Part shown: positions 7,166 to 16,972 of the stretch, piece after piece
Position numbering within the stretch: the first letter of the stretch is position 1
Layout: each line of letters begins with the position of its first letter
Assembly: GCF_022814725.1 (NCBI RefSeq)
Contig: NZ_CP093442.1
Location: 1,674,001-1,738,000 of the forward strand
Direction: 5' to 3'
Source: Bdellovibrio reynosensis
Lineage (GTDB): Bacteria; Bdellovibrionota; Bdellovibrionia; Bdellovibrionales; Bdellovibrionaceae
DNA length: 64,000 bases
The notes under the pieces: generated by a model
What the model was told of the DNA's origin: nothing
What the model saw: only the letters and a program-made list of their open reading frames with translations
Databases searched by the model: none
Made by a program: the position numbers and the translations under genes

Positions 7166-9184
7166 CTACTTAGCGCTAGCTTGCTTAGGAGTTACAAGGG
7201 TTTTACCCTCTTGCAACTGAATCAGATCAAGAAGAACGCTCTCTGCTTCCTGAATATCAGGACGCTTCAAGTACTCTTCATTTTTCTTAGCCTTACTAGC
7301 AGTCTTCTTTGCTTTTTCTTTTTTATCTTTTTCGTTTTTATCTTTTAGCACTTCGCTCACGCGGATGGTTTTACCGCGGGCTTTTGCTTTATTTAACTCA
7401 TCAACAATCTTTTTAAATTCATCGTTCTTAGCCACACGGTCGTTTGAACGTTCTTTGATCGATTTAATCCACTCAGGCTTAATCTCAGTCCATTTTCCCG
7501 GGCCATCTTTAACGAAAGCGTCTGGAGAAAGGAAAGCTTCGATTGTCTTCGGTGGTAAAGAGTAATCCATAGACTTCTCACCGATGTCGTCAGAGCTAAA
7601 TGGGCCTGGAAGAATGATGTCAGCATCAACACCGCGGTGCTGAGTTGATTTACCACCAGGGATAAAGAACATCCCTACAGTAACTTTGATCGCGCCAAGG
7701 TTGTTTGGAATTGGCAAGACAGATTGAACGCTGCCTTTACCGTAAGTGTGATCTCCACCCACGACAACCGCACGTCTATAATCTTGCAAAGTACCAGAAA
7801 CGATCTCAGAAGCTGAAGCAGAGATACGGCTTGTTAAAACAACAAGGGGCCCTGCCCAGTCAACCGCTGGATCTGTATCACGCAATGCTGATTCAGCACG
7901 ACCTTCATTTTTAGAAGATTGTTTTACTACGTTTCCTGTTTGGAAGAACAGACCCGCAATTTTAACTGCGTCCTCTAACGAACCACCACCGTTGTTGGAA
8001 AGATCCAACACCAATCCATCTACTTTTTTGTCGTTTGCTTCTTTCACGATCTTTTTAAGATCCGCTGCTGAAGAACGACCACCACGGCGAGAATCCGCAT
8101 AGAATGATGGGAAGTTGATGATACCGATTTTTTTCTTCTGACCATTAACGTCTTTATCAACGTAAGTGATTGAAGCTGCTTCGTCTTCTAGATTCACTTT
8201 TTCACGAGTCAAAGTAACATCGAAACGTTTTTTGCCTTCACCCGATTTACGCAAGATTGTTAAACGAACCTTCGTGCCTTTTGCACCGCGGATCTTTTTA
8301 ACTACATCTTTTAAATCCATGTCGATCACGTTTTCCATCGGACCTTTTTCCTGGCCGACAGCTACGATCTTATCTTGAGGATCGATTTGCCCTGATTTCG
8401 CCGCAGCTCCACCCGGTACAAGTTGTTCAACAACTGTGAAACCGTCTTGGGATGAAAGAGTCGCGCCAATACCTTCCAAAGACAAACGCATTTGGATTTC
8501 AAAGTCTTCAAGCACATCGCGAGAAAAGAAACTTGAATGAGGATCAAGGGCTCTAGCAAAAGAATCTAGGTAACCAGAAAACAAATCATCTTGAGTCGTC
8601 TCTTGGGTTCTTTTCGCAGCACGCTCATAGTTCTTCGCAACATTTTTCTTAGCTTCTTCAAGCTTCATGTCTGTTGCTAGGTAGTTTCCGATTTGGAATT
8701 GAATATATTTTTTCAAATATTCATTGGCTTCGTTAGCGTCTTTCGGCCATGCCTTTTTTTCTGGATCGAAAGCGAATTCAGTTTTTTCATCAAACTTAAA
8801 TTCTTTGCCAAGATATTTCTTAGCGAAGTTCGCACGATCTTGAACTCTTTCAAGCACGATTTTCTGAGTAGTTTCCAAGAAAGAACAATCTCTGTTCTTA
8901 GTTTTCTCAAAAACATTTCCCGCGTTCTTTTTAATTAAATCAACATCTGCTTGAGTCAGATAAATTTTAGATGGATCTAAACGTTTTAAATATTGCTCAA
9001 TCACACGGTTCTGAAGTTCAGTATCGCGATTTGTATATTTCACGTGATTAGCCAAGAAACCTTGCTCAATCACAGTCAAATAACGGCATTCCAAACCGTC
9101 TTTAAGCTGAGCTGATGCTACTGACGAAACCGCTAATGAACCAGCAATGATAAAACCTTTAACACCTTTTGAGATCGAACTCAT
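7166..9184 (-). CDS. prc: Carboxy-terminal processing (tail-specific) protease, S41 family
   Basis: 672 residues with a signal peptide (about 1-25, ending SVASA), so it acts in the periplasm. Order of parts: an N-terminal Tsp/Prc helical domain (about 40-210), a PDZ domain (about 230-320; FTVVEQLVPGGAAAKSG), the S41 catalytic domain (about 340-540) with the nucleophile region SRISASASEIVSG and the general-base lysine in HTYGKGSVQS, and a C-terminal Tsp extension rich in Lys/Glu. Length matches E. coli Prc. It trims or degrades envelope proteins, often peptidoglycan hydrolases and C-terminally tagged proteins. Start ATG with AAGGA 6-7 nt upstream. A terminator follows. Confidence 0.93.
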   Translation of the reverse strand: MSSISKGVKGFIIAGSLAVSSVASAQLKDGLECRYLTVIEQGFLANHVKYTNRDTELQNRVIEQYLKRLDPSKIYLTQADVDLIKKNAGNVFEKTKNRDCSFLETTQKIVLERVQDRANFAKKYLGKEFKFDEKTEFAFDPEKKAWPKDANEANEYLKKYIQFQIGNYLATDMKLEEAKKNVAKNYERAAKRTQETTQDDLFSGYLDSFARALDPHSSFFSRDVLEDFEIQMRLSLEGIGATLSSQDGFTVVEQLVPGGAAAKSGQIDPQDKIVAVGQEKGPMENVIDMDLKDVVKKIRGAKGTKVRLTILRKSGEGKKRFDVTLTREKVNLEDEAASITYVDKDVNGQKKKIGIINFPSFYADSRRGGRSSAADLKKIVKEANDKKVDGLVLDLSNNGGGSLEDAVKIAGLFFQTGNVVKQSSKNEGRAESALRDTDPAVDWAGPLVVLTSRISASASEIVSGTLQDYRRAVVVGGDHTYGKGSVQSVLPIPNNLGAIKVTVGMFFIPGGKSTQHRGVDADIILPGPFSSDDIGEKSMDYSLPPKTIEAFLSPDAFVKDGPGKWTEIKPEWIKSIKERSNDRVAKNDEFKKIVDELNKAKARGKTIRVSEVLKDKNEKDKKEKAKKTASKAKKNEEYLKRPDIQEAESVLLDLIQLQEGKTLVTPKQASAK

Positions 9185-9309
9185 GATGATCCTTCCATGT
9201 CGCTCTCGCAGTTCCCGAGAGCTCTAACTGATTGCAATAGGATAGCAAAGATCCAGAAAGGAGCATTCAATAATTTATAGCAGCAATAAATTAGGACTCT
9301 TGAAAGGTT

Positions 9310-10209
9310 CTAAGACTTTTGTCGATCTTCCTCGAAGAAAGAAAGTTGCGAGAGGTTCTCTACTCTATCTCCATGAAGTCCATTATGTTTCACTTCATGC
9401 TTAATGAAATTGCCATGCTGAGTTTCGATCATAAAGAAGGACATCTCAGGGAATCTCGTCTTAAGTCGAGTCATTTCCTCTAGGATCAATTGTATGTTCT
9501 TAGGGTCATCATCGGACATGCCAAAACGGTGGTGAGCGTTGAAGCCATAAAGCTCAATGGCTTTTTCCACACTGGCGCGGATAGCTCGTTGTTTCAATTC
9601 CGCAGTGCCCTCTTTTAACTCAGCATCACCCAAGGCAATGCGAGTTTCTTTGTGGCTTACGGGATAGATGCTTAAGTAATTAGGCTCTAATGGAAGCACC
9701 TTTTTTTGTACAAACACACGAATGCCGTCTTTTAAAGTATTCGGGTGGTGACCACGGGCTGTGATGACGGAAAGAGGTCTTTGGTTAAAGGCAGCGTGAT
9801 AAAAGCACTCCCAAGAAGGACCCTTCCACTGGAAGTCAGCAAAACCCAAAGCACCCGCCACATCTTGAACGAAAATTTGTTGGCGACCCGAAAGCTTTTC
9901 CACTTCAGAAATATCGTGATCACGGAAGTTACGGAAAGTTCCCGTCACATCACAGAAATCCATTTCATAATCAGCGTACAAACCAGAGATACCGATGGTT
10001 TGGTGATACTGGGCAAAATCTCCGCTAGAGATTTTAACTTCGCTGCGATCTTTTTTATGAAACAGAATTAAAGGCGTGGTTAAGAAAGCGATGTTGTCAT
10101 CGAAATCAAAGAAATAGAAACTGCGCCCGCCGCGATCGAAGTTACGATCTTTTTCCGGTGCGCGGTTGATTCCCAATTCCAATTGTCCCTTCAGGGGACT
10201 ATCGCTCAT
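9310..10209 (-). CDS. HAD-like phosphatase of unknown substrate
   Basis: 299 residues. The three HAD landmarks are visible: motif I as YFFDFDDNIAFL (about 35-46), motif II as PLSVITARGHHP (about 150-161), and the acidic pair in FGMSDDDPKN (about 230-239). The second Asp of motif I is retained (DFDDN), compatible with phosphomonoesterase activity. The region between motifs I and II is long and does not match a named subfamily I recognise. The ATG at 10209 has GGAG 8 nt upstream; the GTG at 10221 is in frame but has no site. No operon partner: topA upstream ends 71 bp away. Confidence 0.65.
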   Translation of the reverse strand: MSDSPLKGQLELGINRAPEKDRNFDRGGRSFYFFDFDDNIAFLTTPLILFHKKDRSEVKISSGDFAQYHQTIGISGLYADYEMDFCDVTGTFRNFRDHDISEVEKLSGRQQIFVQDVAGALGFADFQWKGPSWECFYHAAFNQRPLSVITARGHHPNTLKDGIRVFVQKKVLPLEPNYLSIYPVSHKETRIALGDAELKEGTAELKQRAIRASVEKAIELYGFNAHHRFGMSDDDPKNIQLILEEMTRLKTRFPEMSFFMIETQHGNFIKHEVKHNGLHGDRVENLSQLSFFEEDRQKS

Positions 10210-10280
10210 AAAATACTCCACAGAAATTGATGGAGCAAATTTAGCAAAGAATCCCCCTCGCGAAAAGGGGGATGAACAAA

Positions 10281-12998
10281 TTACTTCTTAGCCTTGCGAG
10301 TGACCACTTTTTTGACACCCAGTGCTTGGGCTTTTTCCTTAGCACCTTCAGCGTTCTTTAAGGCTTTTTTAGGAGCCGCGGCTTTCGCTTTTGCCGGGGC
10401 TTTACCCGTCGCTTTTGCGGCCTTAGCTTTGCCTTTTCCTTTAGTTAAGCCACCTTTATCGTTAATCAAACCGATAGCTTGCTCTAAAGTAACAGTGTCC
10501 GGGGATGCACCCTCTGGCAAAGACACATTCACCTTCGCGCACTTAATGTACGGACCATAAGGACCATTGAAAATCTGAATCGCATCACCCGTATCAGGAT
10601 GCGCTCCGAGATCCTTTAAAGCCGCAGCTCTGCCGCGACCTTTTTTAGGTTGGCTCAACATCTCTAGGGCTTTTTCCAAAGTGATCGTAAAGATGCTGTC
10701 TGATTTAGGAATTGATCGATAATCGCCATCGTGAACCACGAAAGGACCAAAGCGACCCAAACCAGCTTTAATTTCTTTACCAGTGCCCGGGTGGTTACCC
10801 AAAGTTTTCGGTAAAGACAAAAGACTTAAAGCCATCTGTAAATCCACTTGCTCTGGCTGAGTGTTCGGAGGAAGCGACGCTCTTTTTGGCTTATCATCTT
10901 CAGGCGTTACATCACCCATTTGAACGTAAGGACCATAACGGCCGTTCAAAACGTAAATCGGTAAACCTGTTGTTGGATCTTTACCAAGGGCATCAGCACC
11001 ATTGATTTTTTGATCAATTAATTTTTCAGCAATTTCAGGAGTGATATCTGCCGGAGATTCATTATCAGGCAACGAAGCACTGACATCTTCCCCATCACGA
11101 GTCGTGGTGACATAAGCACCATAACGACCCACATGGAATTTATAACGATCCATGCCTTCTAAAGTCATGGTACGCGCGTCGTCAGGATTGATTTTTTCTT
11201 CCTGACTATCAACCAACGCTTTCAGACCTTTAGGTCCTTTATAAACGCTTGAAAGATATTTTTCCCAATCAAGGTCACCCTCAGCGATGTTATCCAGGCT
11301 TTGCTCCATTTCAGATGTAAAGCCAAGATCCACGTACTGAGATAAATAACTGCTTAATAGTTTAGAAACGATCATCGCCGTGAAGGTTGGAACAAGTGCT
11401 GTCCCCGCTTTACGAACATAACCACGATCAATGATAGTCCCGATAACAGAAGCGTATGTAGAAGGACGCCCGATACCTTCTTTTTCCATGGTTTGAACAA
11501 GACTTGCCTCTGTATAACGAGCAGGTGGTTTTGTTTCATGGGAAGTTGGATCTAGTTTAGAAACCTTCACCCCATCTTTCACTTTTAAAGCCGGCAAACG
11601 CACTTCACGTTCAGCCAAGTCTGCTTCTGGATCATCACTGCCTTCAACGTAAGCGCGCAAGAAACCTGGGAACTCGATAGTCATTCCCGAAGCTCCGAAT
11701 AAAGCATCACCTACTTGGATTTTAGCGCTGACTTGTTTTTGTCTAGCATCAACCATTTGCGAAGCAATAGTACGCTTCCAGATCATGTCGTAAAGGCGGA
11801 ACTGAGTTCCAGTAAGACCCGTTTCATCTGGATCCATAAATTGGTTACCAGCAGGACGAATTGCCTCATGGGCCTCTTGCGCACCTTTAACTTTTTTTGC
11901 AGCATAGTTGCGCGGTTGCGGAGTCAGGTACTCTTTACCGTACTTACTTTGAATCGCATCACGAGAAGCATTGATCGCTTCTGTTGATAAGAAAGTAGAG
12001 TCCGTACGCATATAGGTAATGAAACCCTGCTCGTAAAGTTTTTGCGCCACTTGCATGGCTTCACGAGAGCTTAATCCTAATTTACGGTTGGCTTCCTGTT
12101 GCAATGTCGAAGTGATGAACGGAGCTGCAGGTTTTCTGAAGGTTGGTTTTTCTTCCACATCAGAAACAACCCAAGAACCTGATTTTAAATCAGCAGCTAA
12201 TTTTGCTGACATCTTTTCATCTAGAACTAAAACATCTTTTCCCGCAGTCAATTGCCCCGTTAAACCATCAAAGTCTTTACCGGTGGCAATTCGTTGGTTT
12301 TTGTACTGCTGAAGGCGAGACTCAAAGTTCACGCCGTCTTTGTTAAGTTCAGCAAGAACACCCCAGTAAGAAGACTTTTTAAAACGAACGCGCTCTAATT
12401 CTTTTTCAACAATCAAACGCACAGCCACAGATTGCACGCGACCCGCAGAAAGACCGTAAGCTACTTTTTTCCAAAGTAACGGAGAAATAGTGTAACCCAC
12501 TAAACGATCAAGAATACGACGTGCCTCTTGCGCACGCACTAGATTGATGTCGATCTCACGCGTGTCTTTCAAGGCTTTTTGAATCGCATCTTTGGTGATC
12601 TCATGAAACACCATGCGTTTAGTTGGAACTTTTGGCTTTAACACTTCAAGCAAGTGCCAGCTGATCGACTCCCCTTCGCGGTCTTCGTCCGTCGCGAGGT
12701 AAAGCTCTGCGGCTTCTTCAAGTTTATCTTTTAAATTTTTGACGACTTTGGTTTTGTCTTTGGGAACGCAGTAGATAGGCTCAAAGTTTTTATCTACGTT
12801 AACCCCAAGCTGCGCCCATTTTTCTTTTTTTACTTTTTCAGGAATATCTTTAGCAGATTTAGGCAAATCACGGATGTGACCCATGCATGATTCAACTACA
12901 TAATCTTTGCCTAAGAACTTACGAATGGTTTTGGCTTTCGTCGGTGATTCGACCACCACGAGTTTAATACCATCAGAAGTATCCATTTTTTTTGCCAT
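10281..12998 (-). CDS. topA: DNA topoisomerase I
   Basis: 905 residues. Type IA topoisomerase that relaxes negative supercoils. It opens with the Toprim domain (KLVVVESPTKAKTIRKFLG, about 9-27; DEDREGE further on), and the active-site tyrosine is in GFITYMRTDST (about 310). The C-terminus has no cysteine zinc ribbons. It carries four repeats of the GRYGPYV type instead (about 630-830), then a Lys/Ala-rich tail of about 70 residues that probably strengthens DNA binding. The ATG at 12998 has AAGGA upstream; the longer reading to 13148 overlaps the promoter region and the divergent HAD gene. Confidence 0.96.
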   Translation of the reverse strand: MAKKMDTSDGIKLVVVESPTKAKTIRKFLGKDYVVESCMGHIRDLPKSAKDIPEKVKKEKWAQLGVNVDKNFEPIYCVPKDKTKVVKNLKDKLEEAAELYLATDEDREGESISWHLLEVLKPKVPTKRMVFHEITKDAIQKALKDTREIDINLVRAQEARRILDRLVGYTISPLLWKKVAYGLSAGRVQSVAVRLIVEKELERVRFKKSSYWGVLAELNKDGVNFESRLQQYKNQRIATGKDFDGLTGQLTAGKDVLVLDEKMSAKLAADLKSGSWVVSDVEEKPTFRKPAAPFITSTLQQEANRKLGLSSREAMQVAQKLYEQGFITYMRTDSTFLSTEAINASRDAIQSKYGKEYLTPQPRNYAAKKVKGAQEAHEAIRPAGNQFMDPDETGLTGTQFRLYDMIWKRTIASQMVDARQKQVSAKIQVGDALFGASGMTIEFPGFLRAYVEGSDDPEADLAEREVRLPALKVKDGVKVSKLDPTSHETKPPARYTEASLVQTMEKEGIGRPSTYASVIGTIIDRGYVRKAGTALVPTFTAMIVSKLLSSYLSQYVDLGFTSEMEQSLDNIAEGDLDWEKYLSSVYKGPKGLKALVDSQEEKINPDDARTMTLEGMDRYKFHVGRYGAYVTTTRDGEDVSASLPDNESPADITPEIAEKLIDQKINGADALGKDPTTGLPIYVLNGRYGPYVQMGDVTPEDDKPKRASLPPNTQPEQVDLQMALSLLSLPKTLGNHPGTGKEIKAGLGRFGPFVVHDGDYRSIPKSDSIFTITLEKALEMLSQPKKGRGRAAALKDLGAHPDTGDAIQIFNGPYGPYIKCAKVNVSLPEGASPDTVTLEQAIGLINDKGGLTKGKGKAKAAKATGKAPAKAKAAAPKKALKNAEGAKEKAQALGVKKVVTRKAKK

Positions 12999-13117
12999 TA
13001 TGACGTTCCTTACTGTTGCAGCCCGAACTATATATATAGACAAAAAATGAAGGCGAATGGCTTTCGGTGCAAGTCTAATTTTTGACAAGCCATCCCAAAT
13101 GCCGATAAATTTAAGAA

Positions 13118-13897
13118 ATGAAAAACACTTTGGAATTCTCGCATTCACTCAAATTTCTTCTAACTGACATCGACGACACCCTGACTGATGAAGGTCTTCT
13201 TGGTGCCGAAGCATATGAAGCATTATGGAGTCTTCGTCATGCGGGAATTCACGTTATCCCCGTCACAGGAAGACCCGCTGGCTGGTGCGAGATGATTGCT
13301 CGGGTTTGGCCCGTCAGTGGCATCGTTGGCGAAAACGGTGGCTTTTACTTCCGTTACCATGATCGTAAGATGCATCGCCATTTTTTCTTCGATGAAAAAA
13401 CTCAAAAAGAAAATCGCCTAAAGCTTGAGCAGCTTCAATCGCAAATTCTTAATCAAGTTCCCGGCTGTGACCTTGCCAGCGATCAGTTTTGCCGCTTGAT
13501 GGACCTGGCTATTGATTTCTGCGAAGACGTGAACCCTTTGCCAAAGGATCAAGTGCAAAAAATCGTTGAGATCTTCAACCAAGCCGGAGCTCAAGCCAAA
13601 GTCAGCTCTATCCACGTCAACGGCTGGTTTGGCAGTTACGACAAACTAACAATGTCTTTAAGGTTCCTAGAAAGAGAATTCAATGTGATAGCCTCTGAAG
13701 CTAAAAATCTTTGTGGCTTTAGCGGGGATTCCCCTAACGATGAACCGATGTTTGCTTACTTCCCCCACAGCTTTGCCGTTGCTAACATTCAAAATTTCAT
13801 CGATCAGATTTCTAACAAACCAACTTATGTGAGTCGTCAGCGTGGTGGTTTAGGTTTTACCGAAATCGCTTCTGCCATTTTAAAAAATAAAAACTAA
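13118..13897 (+). CDS. HAD-IIB family hydrolase
   Basis: 259 residues. Motif I is FLLTDIDDTLTDEG (about 13-26), motif II VIPVTGRPAGW, and the C-terminal metal site is GFSGDSPNDEPMF (about 205-217). The cap between them fits the Cof/sucrose-phosphatase/mannosyl-3-phosphoglycerate phosphatase type, and the GENGGF motif supports this. It probably dephosphorylates a sugar phosphate; the exact substrate is not readable. It is divergent from topA and ends at a strong terminator. Confidence 0.82.
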   Translation: MKNTLEFSHSLKFLLTDIDDTLTDEGLLGAEAYEALWSLRHAGIHVIPVTGRPAGWCEMIARVWPVSGIVGENGGFYFRYHDRKMHRHFFFDEKTQKENRLKLEQLQSQILNQVPGCDLASDQFCRLMDLAIDFCEDVNPLPKDQVQKIVEIFNQAGAQAKVSSIHVNGWFGSYDKLTMSLRFLEREFNVIASEAKNLCGFSGDSPNDEPMFAYFPHSFAVANIQNFIDQISNKPTYVSRQRGGLGFTEIASAILKNKN

Positions 13898-13902
13898 TCT
13901 TT

Positions 13903-13945
13903 GGGGCATTCCTCTTTTTCTTAAAAGAAAAATGCCCCTTCTTTC
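13903..13945 (+). terminator. Rho-independent terminator
   Basis: Outer stem GGGGCATT / AATGCCCC (13903-13910 with 13931-13938), with an inner TTTTTCTT/AAAAGAAAAA pairing and a pyrimidine-rich tail. It lies just after the HAD-IIB gene. Confidence 0.85.
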
Positions 13946-14022
13946 TTTCTAAATCACTTCTATCGAAGTTCATCTGGTTTTGAATTTGCATAGTCATTCT
14001 TAAATAAAAAAAGGGTGGAACT

Positions 14023-14460
14023 ATGTCTGATGGCAATAAACGAAACCAGGACAACTTTTCACAAAACCGCGGCACCCATGGTGCTGAACAATACGTCAAA
14101 GTCGACAGACGACATCGCCGCGTTCCCGGTGAAAAGGAACACCTTCATGTATCAAACTACAGCGATGGCGGCCACGGACAAGTCGAAGGCGCAGAAGACG
14201 ATAGACTTTCTGATGAAGAGGAAGAAGAGCTAGAACGCTTCCGTCCTCATGACATTGAGGATGATCGGTACAATCAATCCGATTGTTTCGCTCAAGATCG
14301 CTATAACGAAATTCCTCAAGACCGATTTGAGCGGGATCACACCATTCAATTAACAAATCGCGATCCTAATCGAAATTTTCAATACCACTATGGCACGGAT
14401 GATTTGGAAGAAAGAATCCGCCAGGACCGCCGCCGAGGCCGTCATTACCGCGAATATTAA
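14023..14460 (+). CDS. Highly charged hydrophilic protein of unknown function
   Basis: 145 residues, probably disordered: rich in Asp, Arg, Glu, Asn and His, almost no hydrophobic runs, with an acidic patch (LSDEEEEELERF) near residue 70 and an Arg-rich end. No domain recognised. A GGTGGAA ribosome site precedes the ATG. It is followed after 11 nt by the SDR gene, so the two are probably co-transcribed. Composition recalls stress-linked hydrophilin-type proteins, but that is only resemblance. Confidence 0.7.
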   Translation: MSDGNKRNQDNFSQNRGTHGAEQYVKVDRRHRRVPGEKEHLHVSNYSDGGHGQVEGAEDDRLSDEEEEELERFRPHDIEDDRYNQSDCFAQDRYNEIPQDRFERDHTIQLTNRDPNRNFQYHYGTDDLEERIRQDRRRGRHYREY

Positions 14461-14471
14461 AGGAGATCCAA

Positions 14472-15518
14472 ATGCGCCAACGCAAAACCAGAAGAACCAA
14501 CGGTCGCTTGATGAGAAACGTCGGCATGGGAATGCTGCTTTACTTTGCTTACAACCAACTGAAAAAGGGTCTGCGCTTCATGAAGATGGAAGGCAAGGTG
14601 GTTGTGATTTCTGGTGGTTCGCGAGGTTTGGGATTTGTTTTAGCTAAAGAACTTGCAAAAAAAGGTGCTTCCGTTTGTTTACTAGCAAGGGACAAAGAAG
14701 AACTGCAAAGAGCGCAGAACCAAATTCAATTCGAAGTACCAACAGCCGAAGTGATCTATCAAGTTTGTGATTCAACCAATCCGCGCCAAACATTAACGGC
14801 GATGGAAAGATGTTTTGAACACTTTAGACGTATAGACGTTGTCATTAATAACGCTGGCGTCATCACAGTGTCGCCTTATGAAAATCTCAGTGCGGCGGAT
14901 TTCGAAGAATCTTTGAAAGTTCATTTCTGGGCTTCATACAATATCACCGAAGCTGCCCGACCATTTTTGAAAGCCACTGGCGGCGGCCGTATCGTCAACA
15001 TAAGCTCCATCGGCGGAAAAGTTCCAGTGATGCATCTGTCGTCTTATTGCACGGGGAAATTCGCCTTGGTGGGCTATTCCCGCTCGATTCGCCCTGAACT
15101 ATTAAAAGATAATATTTATGTAACTACTGTGTGCCCGGGTTTAATGCGCACAGGATCTGTCGATCATGCGCAGTTTCGCGGTCAACACTCTAAAGAATAC
15201 TCGTGGTTTGCATTAGCGGACTCTATTCCACTTCTTACTATGAGCGCAGAAAGAGCCGCGCGAAAAATCATCGAGGCCATGCAAGCCGGCCAGGCAGAGA
15301 TAAATATTTCGTTACCAACAAAAGTAGCCATCGCAGTTCAAGGCATTGCTCCTGAATTAACGGCGGACTTTATGGCGGTGGCAAATCTATTAATGCCTAG
15401 CGCTCCGGTCTTTAGTGAACTTAAAAAAGGCTCAGAGTCTCATTCAGCAGTAGCACCATCAGTTCTAACCAAACTGACCAATGATGCTGCCATAAGAAAT
15501 AACGAAAAAAGAATTTAG
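14472..15518 (+). CDS. Short-chain dehydrogenase/reductase
   Basis: 348 residues. A basic, partly hydrophobic leader of about 35 residues (RQRKTRRTNGR, then GMGMLLYFAYNQL) could anchor it to the membrane. The classical SDR fold follows: NAD(P) motif SGGSRGLGF (about 46-54), NNAG (about 130), catalytic Ser in NISSIGG and Tyr/Lys in SSYCTGKFAL, and the CPGLMRTG segment. The enzyme is longer than a standard 250-residue SDR; the extra C-terminal ~70 residues are of unknown role. Start ATG has AAAGGAG 7 nt upstream. Confidence 0.88.
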   Translation: MRQRKTRRTNGRLMRNVGMGMLLYFAYNQLKKGLRFMKMEGKVVVISGGSRGLGFVLAKELAKKGASVCLLARDKEELQRAQNQIQFEVPTAEVIYQVCDSTNPRQTLTAMERCFEHFRRIDVVINNAGVITVSPYENLSAADFEESLKVHFWASYNITEAARPFLKATGGGRIVNISSIGGKVPVMHLSSYCTGKFALVGYSRSIRPELLKDNIYVTTVCPGLMRTGSVDHAQFRGQHSKEYSWFALADSIPLLTMSAERAARKIIEAMQAGQAEINISLPTKVAIAVQGIAPELTADFMAVANLLMPSAPVFSELKKGSESHSAVAPSVLTKLTNDAAIRNNEKRI

Positions 15519-15964
15519 TTTAAATCCACTTTTCCAGACTTCGAAAATGGGATGCTAAATGGGGATACCTTAGCATCCCCCTCAATTTTATAGGTGATCG
15601 ATCCCGCAGTTAATGCGGCCGCAATATTATCAAAAATTTGCGAGTATTTAATCGGCAACGGAATTGGAACTTCCGCTTCCTGTTCAGCCTTCAACAAAAT
15701 ATTTTTTTCCGTTTTTGCCTGGCTTACTTCTTTGCCATCAAGAAAAACCCGATAAGCAATTTCATCAATTTTCAAATCATGCTTATTCGGGTTTTGCACG
15801 TTAACGACAAAAACCAGAAGGGCCCCGGTCATGTCTGCTTCTTTTATAAAGACTTCTTTCAGTTTCGCTTCAGGTTTTTGCCCAACAGCCCATTCTTGCA
15901 GTGAAGAACAGGCCACGAGATTTAACAAAAGAAAACCGGCTGCGAATACTGAAAATTTGAACAT
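15515..15964 (-). CDS. LEA14/WHy-domain lipoprotein
   Basis: 149 residues. Signal sequence with lipobox LVAC (Cys about 19), so a lipoprotein. The rest matches the LEA type-2/WHy beta-sandwich pattern: VFVVNVQNPNKHDLKIDEIAYRVFLDGKEV and a PIPLPIKYSQIF strand. Such proteins are linked to desiccation or stress but their molecular action is unclear. It is tail-to-tail with the SDR gene, overlapping it by 4 nt. Confidence 0.8.
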   Translation of the reverse strand: MFKFSVFAAGFLLLNLVACSSLQEWAVGQKPEAKLKEVFIKEADMTGALLVFVVNVQNPNKHDLKIDEIAYRVFLDGKEVSQAKTEKNILLKAEQEAEVPIPLPIKYSQIFDNIAAALTAGSITYKIEGDAKVSPFSIPFSKSGKVDLN

Positions 15965-15970
15965 ATCACC

Positions 15971-16801
15971 CTACTCTACGATGTCTTGAATAATAACAAT
16001 CGCACTGTAGGCAGAGCTTCGTCCATCACTAGTTGAAATAGTTTTAGTTCTTTTAATTTGACCGTTTTCCAATAACACTGGTGATCCATCTTTTTTGAAG
16101 ACTGGAATCTCTGCCCCTTTTGTTTTCTTAACTAAAAAGAACAACTCTTCAGCAAACCCTGGGCGCAAACGCGTGCATCCGCCTGAAGCGCGGCTTCCCA
16201 ATCTTGATAGGAAAGCTTCGTTCACTTGATGCAGAGCTAAACCGAAGGAACGATCATAGAACATTGAATACGGCATATCCGCATCAAAAGATTCTGATCT
16301 GTGGTTTTCAATCAATTGTTGTATTGGATAGTACCCAGTTGCCGTTACAGAATAATAGGAATTTGGCGGCTGTTTTAAACAAGTCTCATGACGACGGCGC
16401 AGTTCTAAAGTTTCGCGGCCCGTAGAAACACGATCTTGTAAAATAGGATACCCATCTTCAAAGACCATGATTGATTGCGCCGTTCTGCCCGTCGCTGCCT
16501 TATTAATAACAATAATATATCTAAAGTCACGCAACCAGGGACGTGTCACCATCGCTGACTGAACGTCGAATCTTTCTACCGGATAAGAAACCGGAGTTCT
16601 TTCATAGGCTTTTTCTGATTCAATCGGAATGATTCTTTGTTTTTCTTCTGGAGAATATTCACAAGAAATTGGAGCTGGCGGTCTTGATGGTGGTGGAGAT
16701 CTGCGGCGTCTTCCCGGTGGCCACCACTTATCCCACCAGCCGGCTTGCACTTCAGTCGCTGTAAACAGCACAACTAACACTAACAAAAAATACTTACTCA
16801 T
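15971..16801 (-). CDS. Secreted L,D-transpeptidase (YkuD-like)
   Basis: 276 residues. Signal peptide (about 1-20, ending EVQA), then a Pro/Arg-rich linker, and a catalytic region about 75-260. The active-site signature is ALHQVN followed about 15 residues later by ASGGCTRL, the SxGCxR nucleophile motif of L,D-transpeptidases. Such enzymes cross-link or edit peptidoglycan and attach proteins to it. The ATG at 16801 has GGAGGG upstream; the longer reading to 16858 lacks a site. It lies 6 nt upstream of the LEA14-like lipoprotein gene on the same strand, so probably in an operon with it. Bdellovibrios use many L,D-transpeptidases on prey wall, which would be one possible use here. Confidence 0.8.
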   Translation of the reverse strand: MSKYFLLVLVVLFTATEVQAGWWDKWWPPGRRRRSPPPSRPPAPISCEYSPEEKQRIIPIESEKAYERTPVSYPVERFDVQSAMVTRPWLRDFRYIIVINKAATGRTAQSIMVFEDGYPILQDRVSTGRETLELRRRHETCLKQPPNSYYSVTATGYYPIQQLIENHRSESFDADMPYSMFYDRSFGLALHQVNEAFLSRLGSRASGGCTRLRPGFAEELFFLVKKTKGAEIPVFKKDGSPVLLENGQIKRTKTISTSDGRSSAYSAIVIIQDIVE

Positions 16802-16921
16802 TAATCCCTCCGTGGAAATGGTCTGAACATCAGACCATAGAACAGGGGAAGAGCTCACTCTTTGGTTAAAGGGATTTTATAAAAACATAAAACGATGTTT
16901 GAACAAACGATGTCAGAAATA

Positions 16922-16951
16922 AAAAAGCCCAAGATTTCTCTTGGGCTTTTT
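16922..16951 (-). terminator. Rho-independent terminator of the tldD-pmbA operon
   Basis: Stem AAGCCCAAG / CTTGGGCTT (16925-16933 with 16940-16948) with T-rich flanks on both strands. It lies 21 bp past the pmbA stop. Confidence 0.88.
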
Positions 16952-16972
16952 GTATCGAAGCAAAAATTACTT